Source: Actinomycetes bacterium
GTDB taxonomy: Bacteria > Actinomycetota > Acidimicrobiia > Acidimicrobiales > RAAP-2
Assembly (NCBI GenBank): GCA_021791615.1
Contig: JAJYWG010000349.1
Span: forward strand, 1 to 6,032
DNA: 6,032 nt
Direction of reading: 5' to 3'
The notes under the pieces are model-generated. The model was not told the DNA's origin and ran no database searches. It saw only the letters and a program-made list of their open reading frames with translations. A program made the position numbers and the translations under genes. Positions 1-4,456 of the stretch are shown here, one piece after another (the first letter of the stretch is position 1; the number at the start of each line of letters is the position of its first letter).

Positions 1-128
1 ACGCGCGCAACCTCAGCGCTGAGCGAGTCGATGATCAACGCGTTCACGCTGGTACCGCGAACCCGAGCAACCGCCTCCGCTTCGTCGGCCAGCTCATCGG
101 GCAACCTGACGGTGGTTTGCTTTGCCAA
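1..128 (-). CDS. Ribbon-helix-helix antitoxin, N-terminal part (cut by window edge)
   Basis: The minus strand from a TTG codon at 128-126 reads (M)AKQTTVRLPDELADEAEA, continues through VARVRGTSVNALII, and is still open at base 1 (42 codons seen). The order is a short beta strand (TTVRLP), helix A, a turn (RGTS) and helix B (VNALIIDSL). This is the ribbon-helix-helix fold of Arc/CopG/VapB-type antitoxins, which dimerise, bind operator DNA through the strand and neutralise a partner toxin. The partner is expected beyond the left edge. The start is chosen because GAGG sits 6 nt upstream and the fold begins at once. No ATG or GTG alternative is in frame nearby. It follows the hicA stop at 222 on the same strand with a 93-nt gap. 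The fold is clear; the toxin family it belongs to cannot be told. Confidence 0.8.
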   Translation of the reverse strand, partial: MAKQTTVRLPDELADEAEAVARVRGTSVNALIIDSLSAEVAR

Positions 129-216
129 TGCGAACCTCGAGCCACTGGTCGAGGGACCGGCGATCAGCCTGGCCGCTCGGCATGTGAAGGTCCGCCGAGT
201 GGGCTACGCACGATGA
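127..216 (+). pseudogene. Gene-end remnant, copy 1 (unrecognised protein tail)
   Basis: Thirty plus-strand codons, AAT to a TGA stop, begin NANLEPLVEG and end KVRRVGYAR. They align with 738-830 at about 79% identity (71 of 90 bases). Of 14 differing codons 9 are synonymous, and the one length difference is exactly one codon. That pattern fits a coding sequence on this strand rather than a non-coding repeat. The left boundary coincides with the start codon of the minus-strand antitoxin at 128, and the stop ends 5 nt before the hicA stop codon at 222. No start codon or plausible N-terminal part precedes it, so it is read as a fragment. I do not recognise the protein family. The same bases are also the 5' leader of the minus-strand antitoxin gene. 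Confidence 0.5.
135..154 (-). promoter_or_regulatory. Hairpin covering the antitoxin ribosome binding site
   Basis: CCTCGA (135-140) and TCGAGG (149-154) are perfect inverted repeats around an 8-nt loop. On the minus-strand transcript the 3' arm contains the GAGG that serves as Shine-Dalgarno for the antitoxin starting at 128. The fold would therefore pair the ribosome binding site with a CCUC just upstream. In the homologous copy (746-765) the arms are CCTCGA/TTGAGG and the minus-strand pairing is weaker. A translational control role is inference. Confidence 0.35.
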
Positions 217-221
217 CCGGC

Positions 222-449
222 TCAAAGAAGCGCGATGAACTCCGCTGGCGTGAGGGAGGCCTGCCGCAAGATCGAACGCAGCGTGCCGGGAGCGAGCTCA
301 CGATGCAGCGGGACGATGACCGTGCGCTCATCCCGGCGAAGCTTCACGTGGCTGCCTCGCTGGCTGACCTCCTCGTAGCCGACTTCGGCGAGAGCGGCGA
401 GAGCGGCGACGACAGTGACGCCGCTGACGACGGGGAGTGCGGGCCTCAC
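222..449 (-). CDS. hicA: HicA-family mRNA interferase toxin (module 1)
   Basis: This 75-residue protein fits the HicA/YcfA family, double-stranded-RNA-binding-fold toxins that cleave mRNA. Hallmarks are VVSG near the N-terminus, the catalytic-histidine motif QRGSHVKLRR with His34, the VPLHREL strand and the C-terminal GTLRSILRQASLTPAEF helix typical of the longer HicA subgroup. Alanine-rich residues 15-23 make the first helix slightly longer than usual, which pushes the histidine from about 24-28 to 34. The start is a GTG whose bases overlap the TGA of the upstream antitoxin gene by 4 nt (GTGA), so translation is probably coupled. The order here is antitoxin then toxin, opposite to the second module at 856-1267. 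All family residues look intact. Its stop lies 5 nt from the stop of the plus-strand remnant ending at 216. Confidence 0.88.
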   Translation of the reverse strand: MRPALPVVSGVTVVAALAALAEVGYEEVSQRGSHVKLRRDERTVIVPLHRELAPGTLRSILRQASLTPAEFIALL

Positions 450-646
450 GCAGAAAGCTGGATGGTGGCGATGATCGGCGGCTCGATGTCCTCGGGGAGA
501 GCCTCATCCTCAAAGTACAGCTCGAGCGCTTCTCGGAGGTTGGCCAGTGCCTCGTCGATGCTTTGCCCCTGGCTGGTCACCTCGACCTCGAGGGCGCGCG
601 CCACGTACCACTCGCCCTCATGCGAGATCGCTGCCGTGAATCGCAC
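446..646 (-). CDS. hicB: HicB-family antitoxin (module 1)
   Basis: HicB antitoxins bind and block HicA and usually repress their own operon. The 66-residue product begins (M)RFTAAISHEGEWYVARALE and continues with EVTSQGQSIDEALANLREAL and ELYFED. This is the partial RNase H-like HicB core: a beta strand, the GEWYVA strand, VTSQG turn and a long helix. No DNA-binding helix-turn-helix or ribbon-helix-helix segment is visible, so autoregulation may rely on other contacts. Four GTG/TTG starts are possible (739, 655, 652, 646). I prefer GTG at 646 because family members typically begin there and a TAGAGT box lies 7 nt before it, fitting a leaderless transcript. Starts at 655 or 652 add only two or three valines. 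The TTG at 739 would add a 28-residue or longer arginine-rich extension encoded by the antisense of the plus-strand remnant, which is unlikely. Confidence 0.85.
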   Translation of the reverse strand: MRFTAAISHEGEWYVARALEVEVTSQGQSIDEALANLREALELYFEDEALPEDIEPPIIATIQLSA

Positions 647-653
647 GACCACC

Positions 654-659
654 ACTCTA
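654..659 (-). promoter_or_regulatory. Candidate -10 box of the hicBA module (leaderless)
   Basis: TAGAGT on the minus strand matches TAnnnT and ends 7 nt before the GTG at 646. No Shine-Dalgarno lies in front of that codon, which fits a leaderless transcript. No clear -35 hexamer is seen 16-18 nt upstream. Confidence 0.35.
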
Positions 660-662
660 CGG

Positions 663-830
663 TCTGGTAGTTCGCGCCGTGGAAGGCTGCACCGAAGGAA
701 GACGCTGGTAGTCGGATCGGCGCCCCCGGCCTCCCGCAATGCGAACCTCGAGCCCTTGGTTGAGGGGGCAGCGATCAGCCTGGCGGCTCCTCGTCACACG
801 AAGGTCCGACGCGAGGGCTACGTCAAGTGA
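663..830 (+). pseudogene. Gene-end remnant, copy 2 (longest copy)
   Basis: Fifty-six plus-strand codons run to a TGA stop at 828-830. The first part (663-731, with GRLHRRKTLVVGSAP) matches the remnant at 1334-1402. The second part (738-830, with NANLEPLVEGAAISLAAP and KVRREGYVK) matches the one at 127-216. Both parts are in one frame, so this copy shows they belong to one reading frame: a basic stretch, an LVVG strand and a basic tail. Upstream, the frame runs antisense through hicB and has no credible start. The likely reading is the 3' end of a gene of unknown family whose 5' part was lost or replaced by the hicBA module. It also forms the region upstream of hicB, so a retained promoter or operator function is an alternative. 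Confidence 0.5.
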
Positions 831-855
831 TGGCGCACCACGGGCTCGTCATCAC

Positions 856-1071
856 TCATGCCACCTGGACCCTCGTCGAGCCCATCACCGTCGGAGGGGG
901 AATTGGCTCGCCGTGCTCGCGCAACGATTGGATGTGCAGCGGGATCGCTTCAGCGATGAGGGTTTCGACCTCGTCGCGGGAACCGCCAGCCGCCACGCAG
1001 CCGGGAAGGTCGGGCACGTACGCCCCCCACGCGTCGCCTTCCTGCTCGATCACGACGACGTACTCAGTCAC
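856..1071 (-). CDS. hicB: HicB-family antitoxin (module 2)
   Basis: The 71-residue product starts (M)TEYVVVIEQEGDAWGAYVP and contains DLPGCVAAGGSRDEVETLIA and EAIPLHIQSL, followed by GEPIPPPT. The [WY]xAYVPDLPGC motif and the helix plus GEPIPPP tail are the signature of the HicB-like / UPF0150 antitoxin core, which blocks the HicA nuclease. The GTG start at 1071-1069 lies inside the end of hicA, giving an 8-nt overlap and translational coupling. Upstream codons in this frame run antisense-free but inside hicA, so a longer start is rejected. No separate DNA-binding domain follows the core. The order, toxin then antitoxin, is the classical hicAB order. The stop is 25 nt from the plus-strand remnant stop at 830. 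Confidence 0.9.
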   Translation of the reverse strand: MTEYVVVIEQEGDAWGAYVPDLPGCVAAGGSRDEVETLIAEAIPLHIQSLREHGEPIPPPTVMGSTRVQVA

Positions 1072-1267
1072 TATTCTGCCTTCCCGACTTGCCGGCCTGC
1101 CGCCAGATCGATCCCAGCGTACCCTTCGGCACCTCGTCACTTGGCTTGCCCGCTACCGTCACCGTTCCAGGTCGGTCGGGATGGCGGAACTGGCGATGAG
1201 AGCCGGCCTGCCTGTCGAGGCGCCAGCCGTCACGCTCCAGAGTGCGGATGACGTCTCGTACCTTCAC
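1064..1267 (-). CDS. hicA: HicA-family mRNA interferase toxin (module 2)
   Basis: The 67-residue product begins (M)KVRDVIRTLERDGWRLDRQ and continues AGSHRQFRHPDR, GTVTVAGKPSDEVPKGTL and GSIWRQAG. It matches classical HicA: helix 1, the GW turn, catalytic His24 in AGSHRQF, the TVTVAGK strand and the PKGTLxSIxRQAG helix. It is predicted to cut mRNA when free of HicB. The start is GTG; no Shine-Dalgarno is at proper distance, although an AAGGAG lies 30 nt upstream. TACCTT sits exactly 6 nt before the GTG, so a leaderless transcript is likely. It is only distantly similar to the other HicA here, so the two modules are not recent duplicates and are probably not cross-neutralised. Confidence 0.9.
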   Translation of the reverse strand: MKVRDVIRTLERDGWRLDRQAGSHRQFRHPDRPGTVTVAGKPSDEVPKGTLGSIWRQAGKSGRQNSD

Positions 1268-1273
1268 GAGCTC

Positions 1274-1279
1274 AAGGTA
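1274..1279 (-). promoter_or_regulatory. Candidate -10 box of the hicAB module (leaderless)
   Basis: TACCTT on the minus strand fits TAnnnT and is followed by six bases (GAGCTC) and then the GTG of hicA at 1267. The spacing puts the expected transcript start at the start codon. No -35 match is obvious. Confidence 0.4.
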
Positions 1280-1333
1280 CGGGATCGATGTGACGATCTC
1301 CTTGAGCCGTCGCCCTCACGGGGCGATCGCGGC

Positions 1334-1402
1334 TCTCGAATTTCGTGCCGTGGAAGGTTGCACCGAGCGAAGTCGCTGGTCGTAGGAGTGGCGCCCTCGG
1401 CA
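1334..1402 (+). repeat. Partial remnant, copy 3 (matches 663-731)
   Basis: These 69 bases match 663-731 at about 80% (55 of 69), without gaps. In the plus frame they read CRGRLHRAKSLVVGVAPSA against RRGRLHRRKTLVVGSAPPA, so the frame and the RGRLHR.K.LVVG.AP core are kept. The NANLEPLVEG part present in the other copies does not follow here. The copy lies within 1268-1506, the gap between the GH25 stop and hicA. Apart from a short ACCGG/CCGGT palindrome at 1467-1478, I see nothing else in that gap: no gene and no T-tract terminator. Confidence 0.5.
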
Positions 1403-1506
1403 GGAGCCGGGCCAGTCCTCCGACGGGTGGTACGGCTGAGTCGACGGCTGGCGCTGGTGTGACTAGACCGGCTCCGGTAAATCTGCCAAGGTCGTTGCCG
1501 GCCTGC

Positions 1507-2148
1507 TTACGCGTTCATCTCGTCCACATCGGTGACGGCGCCGAGAAGTGTCTCTTTGCCGTACTGCATGTATGACCAATTCGGCCAACCCCCGAACGTG
1601 TAATCCGGACACCACGCAATCCCATTGAATGCTGCCAGCCACACTGCAAGATAGTCCCACGTCTTGGGGTTCTTGAGGTAGTTGACCCATGTGTCATAGT
1701 TCGTGTAGATCACGAAATTTGCTGAATTTGCACCAAGCGCCAGCAGCCGATTGATGAAGTCATTGACTATTGTCATTGAAGGAGTCCCAGTCGACAGGTT
1801 TTCTTCGACATCAACGGCGAGCACTGTCTTATAGCTGTCAAATGTCGGATCCCTCAAGCCGGAGATCACGCTCCAGAAGTGGTTGGCCTGTGTTTCACCG
1901 CTGGTATCCCAATCGAGAAAGTGATAGAGGTAGGTCAAGTCGAGCCCGTTGACGGCGTTACAGCCAGACCACGCTCCCGCAAGATAGGGATCCTTATACG
2001 ACGTGCCCTCCGTCGCCTTTATAAACCCGAACCGGTATCCGTCCTGTTTAAGAGAACTCCAATAGGACTCGGTGCCAATCTGCGATCCCTGATCGGCGCT
2101 TACATCAACGCCCTTAATATTTGATGAGCTACCACATGACCAAGCCAT
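1507..2148 (-). CDS. GH25-family lysozyme (muramidase-type peptidoglycan hydrolase)
   Basis: The 213-residue protein fits a single glycoside hydrolase family 25 domain, which cleaves the MurNAc-GlcNAc bond of peptidoglycan. Motifs in order are GVDVSADQG with Asp15, FGFIKATEG (41-48), LTYLYHFLD (71-79), the catalytic DxE in LAVDVEEN (Asp113, Glu115), NFVIYTNYDTW, and a C-terminal WSYMQYG...VTDVDEMNA end, which is the usual last strand. The length is normal for the lone domain. There is no signal peptide or wall-binding module, so export would need a holin or another route, as with phage endolysins. The ATG has AGGAGG four bases upstream. Base composition is about 45-55% GC in sampled stretches against 65-75% in flanking genes, a strong sign of transfer. 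It lies 122 nt downstream of the lipoprotein gene on the same strand. Confidence 0.88.
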   Translation of the reverse strand: MAWSCGSSSNIKGVDVSADQGSQIGTESYWSSLKQDGYRFGFIKATEGTSYKDPYLAGAWSGCNAVNGLDLTYLYHFLDWDTSGETQANHFWSVISGLRDPTFDSYKTVLAVDVEENLSTGTPSMTIVNDFINRLLALGANSANFVIYTNYDTWVNYLKNPKTWDYLAVWLAAFNGIAWCPDYTFGGWPNWSYMQYGKETLLGAVTDVDEMNA

Positions 2149-2152
2149 TACG

Positions 2153-2158
2153 CCTCCT
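2153..2158 (-). promoter_or_regulatory. Strong Shine-Dalgarno of the GH25 gene
   Basis: AGGAGG on the minus strand lies 4 nt before the ATG at 2148. It is one of the few full-consensus ribosome binding sites here, and contrasts with the leaderless-looking starts of several neighbours. Confidence 0.7.
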
Positions 2159-2270
2159 AAGATTGTCGCCTAATACCAGTCGACATTCGAGCAACTATTC
2201 TGCACAAGCAGAGCCCATTCAGTTCGGCGGTATGCCTGATCCAGCCAGGGTCCAGCAACCACCGACCGAA

Positions 2271-3419
2271 TCATCTTTCGCCGGATCCGAAGATGGGACG
2301 CAACATCCAGGAGCGGCCGTAGTCGGTGGTCTGAAACAGACTAAGTCGATAGATGCCAGAGCGAAGGTGGGATGTGACAGCCCACCCGGACGACGCTCGG
2401 GGGAAAGCCATCAGGACAGCTGCGGAGAATCCGGCCCCTTTGAGCCGGGCGGTCTGCCAACGCGTGCTGCCTCTCCTCAACACTCCCACCTCAGTCGTTC
2501 CGTTCGTGTCACAGCCTCCGCAGCTCGCTGCGATGTAGGCGGTTGCAGTACCGGCGACCACGAGCGTGTCGGGTATATGCGACGGCGCGTACGGCAGTTT
2601 GTTGCTACCGGGGTTGACTCCAGCGATCCGCCAGGACTTGCCTCCGTTGGAGCTGTCGTAGAGGCCGTAGGTCTCTCCTCCGGCATAGCCTGCCCCGGCA
2701 GGAACGATGAGAGCCCAGATCGTGGCCGGCGTGGTGCAGGAAAGAGTGTCTACGCTGTAAACGGCCGAGAAGCCTGCGGGACGGCTCTCGAGTTTGGCCG
2801 GAATGCCCCGGCTCGACCATGTAGTACCGCCGTCGACCGTCTCGAAGACGACCGGGGAGTGTTTCGGATTAGTGCTCCCGACGATCCAACCAGTGCGGGC
2901 GCTCAGGAAACAGGCGGTAGCTGCAGTCACGGGAGTTACGACGCGCCGCCATGTCCTTCCCGAATCGACCGTCCTCCAGAGCGCGCCATCGCCGAGACCC
3001 CATCCCGTACGTGGAGTGGTGAACGAGATCCACCTGAGTTCCGGTCGCCTGCTTCCTGACCGGCTCCACGTCGAGCCTGCATCAGTTGTCGAGAACAGCC
3101 CTTCTCGCGTGAGAAGGAATCCCCGTTGAGTGCTGAGGAACTGTACCTGCTCGATCAGGCCGAGTCCTGGCCGGATCTCCGACCATGAGCTTGCCCCGTC
3201 GCTGGTGTGCGCGAGGTAGTCCGAGACAGCGATGAAGCCGTCGCGTGGCGTAGGGAACGACATCGATGCCGGAGCGGAACTCGCCGTCGTGACTCTCGCT
3301 GAGGCGATCCTCTTGATCACCGACGATCCTGTCGGGCGGACGGTCGCGCAGGAACTGAGCAGCACAGCCACCGCGAGGCCTGTGATCCATCGAGTCCGAG
3401 CTCGGCCGTCACGCGACAT
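2271..3419 (-). CDS. Secreted lipoprotein with Asp-box (BNR / YCF48-like) beta-propeller
   Basis: The 382-residue product starts MSRDGRARTRWITGLAVAVL and reaches a lipobox LSSC, with Cys24 the likely lipidated residue after a basic n-region and a hydrophobic core. The mature part carries six Asp-box hairpins (S/TxDxGxxW): TSDGASSW 72-79, TTDAGSTW 111-118, TVDSGRTW 150-157, TVDGGTTW 194-201, SSNGGKSW 256-263 and TTDYGRSW 364-371. TGW/SGW strands (PRTGWGLG, ARTGWIVG, ASSGWAVT) alternate with them. This layout is typical of sialidase-fold or YCF48-like propellers, but no sialidase catalytic set is evident, so a binding or scaffolding role outside the membrane is likelier than enzyme activity. 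The ATG at 3419 is chosen over the upstream GTG at 3503 because GAGG precedes it by 6 nt and it puts the signal peptide at the N-terminus. Substrate is unknown. Confidence 0.85.
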   Translation of the reverse strand: MSRDGRARTRWITGLAVAVLLSSCATVRPTGSSVIKRIASARVTTASSAPASMSFPTPRDGFIAVSDYLAHTSDGASSWSEIRPGLGLIEQVQFLSTQRGFLLTREGLFSTTDAGSTWSRSGSRRPELRWISFTTPRTGWGLGDGALWRTVDSGRTWRRVVTPVTAATACFLSARTGWIVGSTNPKHSPVVFETVDGGTTWSSRGIPAKLESRPAGFSAVYSVDTLSCTTPATIWALIVPAGAGYAGGETYGLYDSSNGGKSWRIAGVNPGSNKLPYAPSHIPDTLVVAGTATAYIAASCGGCDTNGTTEVGVLRRGSTRWQTARLKGAGFSAAVLMAFPRASSGWAVTSHLRSGIYRLSLFQTTDYGRSWMLRPIFGSGER

Positions 3420-3623
3420 CTCACACCTCACAAACTGATCCGACGCACGACGCCGGCGATTCCTTGCATTGCATGATTCGAAGCCTCTACCGATGAAGAT
3501 CACGAGGCAGTCGTGCCGACCGGTCTCCTGGCCAGAAGGCCAGCAGGCGCGTACGTTGAATGTCCCATTCCCTGCCAGATCTTCGACCTGGATCCCGTTG
3601 AGCTGGGACGGCGACGGCGCCCG
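3420..3623 (-). other. Stop-free spacer in frame with both neighbours
   Basis: These 68 codons lie between the TGA of the 247-residue gene (3624-3626) and the lipoprotein ATG, in the same frame as both and with no stop. The translation includes LNGIQVEDLAGNGTFNVRA and GRHDCLVIFIGRGFES, which read like ordinary protein. No ATG, GTG or TTG starts it before the GTG at 3503. It may be the lost C-terminal end of the upstream gene or a chance open stretch. It also contains the lipoprotein ribosome binding site. Confidence 0.3.
3528..3543. other. Perfect 6-bp hairpin with AGAA loop
   Basis: CTGGCC (3528-3533) and GGCCAG (3538-3543) pair around a 4-nt loop. It lies about 80 nt after the stop of the 247-residue gene and upstream of the lipoprotein start. 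No T-tract follows on either strand, so it is a weak terminator candidate at best; it could also be a regulatory structure of the lipoprotein leader. Confidence 0.3.
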
Positions 3624-4367
3624 TCAGGTCACACGAGCAGGGACCCGAGCACCCACCAGGCTGCCTTGCGCGGCAGCGTAGACAAGCCCGGCTTCTCGAT
3701 GCTCGGAGTCGAGATGGAGGTTGCATCCCGTCAAGGCGACCAGTTGTGCCTTCTCCATCACTCCCTTCCGCAGCTGTCCGAGCGCGTCGGCATCGACGCT
3801 CACCGACAGCGCGGCGTTCCCGTCAGGAGACAGCACCGCCAGATGTCCGTCATCGCCGACCTCGGCCACCCAACCTGGCGGCACCGGCAGCTCGGGTAGC
3901 GCGTCTGCCTCGATTTGTCCGGGCGTGACGAGATCGAACCCGAGCTCGAGGTAGGAGGCGACCACGGCAGTCACCGCGTCGGCCGGATCGTCCTGCCACG
4001 TCACCACCCGCTCCGACGCCTCCCACGCCACGCCCACGTGACCCGACGGCAGGATGAGTGGGCACCACCTGACGTCGAGCTCGGTCGTGGCGGTGCCCGA
4101 CCACACGGAGAGCTGCTCGGCCAGGCCGGGGCGCTGGTGGACACCGGAGGGCGCGCAGCGAGCGTGGGATGCCACGACGCTGGACACGGTCGCATCGGCG
4201 GGATCGACGAACACTTGGACTGCCACGGGCGTCGAGGAGCCCGCCGGCAGGTCGTCGTCACAGGTGACGCACGTGACCTCGGTCTCGGCGAGGGCTGCAC
4301 AGAACTCGTCCAGCTCGCGTGCAGGAACGCAGTTGCGCACCTCCGGGGCCACATCGACCTGTCGCAT
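3624..4367 (-). CDS. Hypothetical protein with CxxC...HxxC pattern
   Basis: I do not recognise this 247-residue acidic protein. It begins MRQVDVAPEVRNCVPARELD and has no signal peptide or membrane segment, so it is probably cytoplasmic. Cys33 and Cys36 (TCVTCDDDLP) and His68 and Cys71 (SHARCAPSG) are spaced like a CxxC/HxxC zinc knuckle, separated by a strand-rich stretch (VAVQVFVDP). The second half contains VRWCPLILPSGHVGVAWE, an AVTAVVASYLELGFDLV helix and a strand pair around LAVLSPDGNAALSVSVD. Codon use is high-GC as expected. The ATG is supported by TAGATT exactly 6 nt upstream and the absence of a Shine-Dalgarno. It is divergent from the transfer-type gene on the other strand. It might be an accessory of that element, but nothing shows this. 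The stop is a single TGA followed by 68 stop-free codons. Confidence 0.75.
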   Translation of the reverse strand: MRQVDVAPEVRNCVPARELDEFCAALAETEVTCVTCDDDLPAGSSTPVAVQVFVDPADATVSSVVASHARCAPSGVHQRPGLAEQLSVWSGTATTELDVRWCPLILPSGHVGVAWEASERVVTWQDDPADAVTAVVASYLELGFDLVTPGQIEADALPELPVPPGWVAEVGDDGHLAVLSPDGNAALSVSVDADALGQLRKGVMEKAQLVALTGCNLHLDSEHREAGLVYAAAQGSLVGARVPARVT

Positions 4368-4373
4368 GTGACG

Positions 4374-4379
4374 AATCTA
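4374..4379 (-). promoter_or_regulatory. Candidate -10 box, leaderless promoter of the 247-residue gene
   Basis: TAGATT on the minus strand fits TAnnnT, then CGTCAC (6 nt) and the ATG at 4367. This is the spacing known for leaderless actinobacterial genes. No TTGAC-like -35 is seen 17 nt upstream; inverted repeats occupy that area instead. Confidence 0.55.
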
Positions 4380-4395
4380 GGGTGCCCAGCGGTAG

Positions 4396-4415
4396 CCAGG
4401 TGTCTTGGCACCTGG
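4396..4415. promoter_or_regulatory. Inverted repeat upstream of the 247-residue gene (operator or hairpin)
   Basis: CCAGGTG (4396-4402) and CACCTGG (4409-4415) are perfect 7-bp arms around TCTTGG. An overlapping outer pair, GCCCAG (4384-4389) and CTGGGC (4412-4417), allows an alternative fold. The site sits about 17-36 bp upstream of the TAGATT box, where a repressor or activator of that gene would bind. Confidence 0.4.
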
Positions 4416-4423
4416 GCCGCTTG

Positions 4424-4456
4424 CGATCCTGCGCCCCGGCACCGGGCCGAGGATCG
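4424..4456. repeat. Nested inverted repeat
   Basis: CGATCCT (4424-4430) and AGGATCG (4450-4456) are perfect outer arms. Inside them CCCGG (4435-4439) and CCGGG (4442-4446) form a second short palindrome. The whole could extrude as an interrupted hairpin of 33 nt. No T-tract follows on either strand. It lies 8 bp from the inverted repeat ending at 4415. Confidence 0.4.

Noticed and set aside
446..739. Longer HicB starting at TTG 739
   Set aside because: The extra N-terminal residues come from the antisense of the plus-strand remnant and are not part of the HicB fold; GTG 646 fits the family and a TAnnnT box.
117..830. A 237-codon plus-strand open frame across the TA region
   Set aside because: Most of it is antisense to the well-supported hicA and hicB genes and is low-complexity Arg/Ser-rich. 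Only its final 56 codons have independent support, as a gene-end remnant.
127..830. Integron attC sites between the TA cassettes
   Set aside because: The repeats show no GTTRRRY / RYYYAAC core pair and no full-length imperfect palindrome, and they carry codon-like substitutions instead.
856..1140. HicB of module 2 starting upstream at 1140
   Set aside because: The extension overlaps the conserved end of hicA in another frame and is not HicB-like; GTG at 1071 gives the normal N-terminus.
2121..3059. 312-codon plus-strand frame opposite the lipoprotein gene
   Set aside because: Composition is Pro/Arg/Ser-rich with no domain, and the opposite strand has a signal peptide, lipobox and six Asp boxes.
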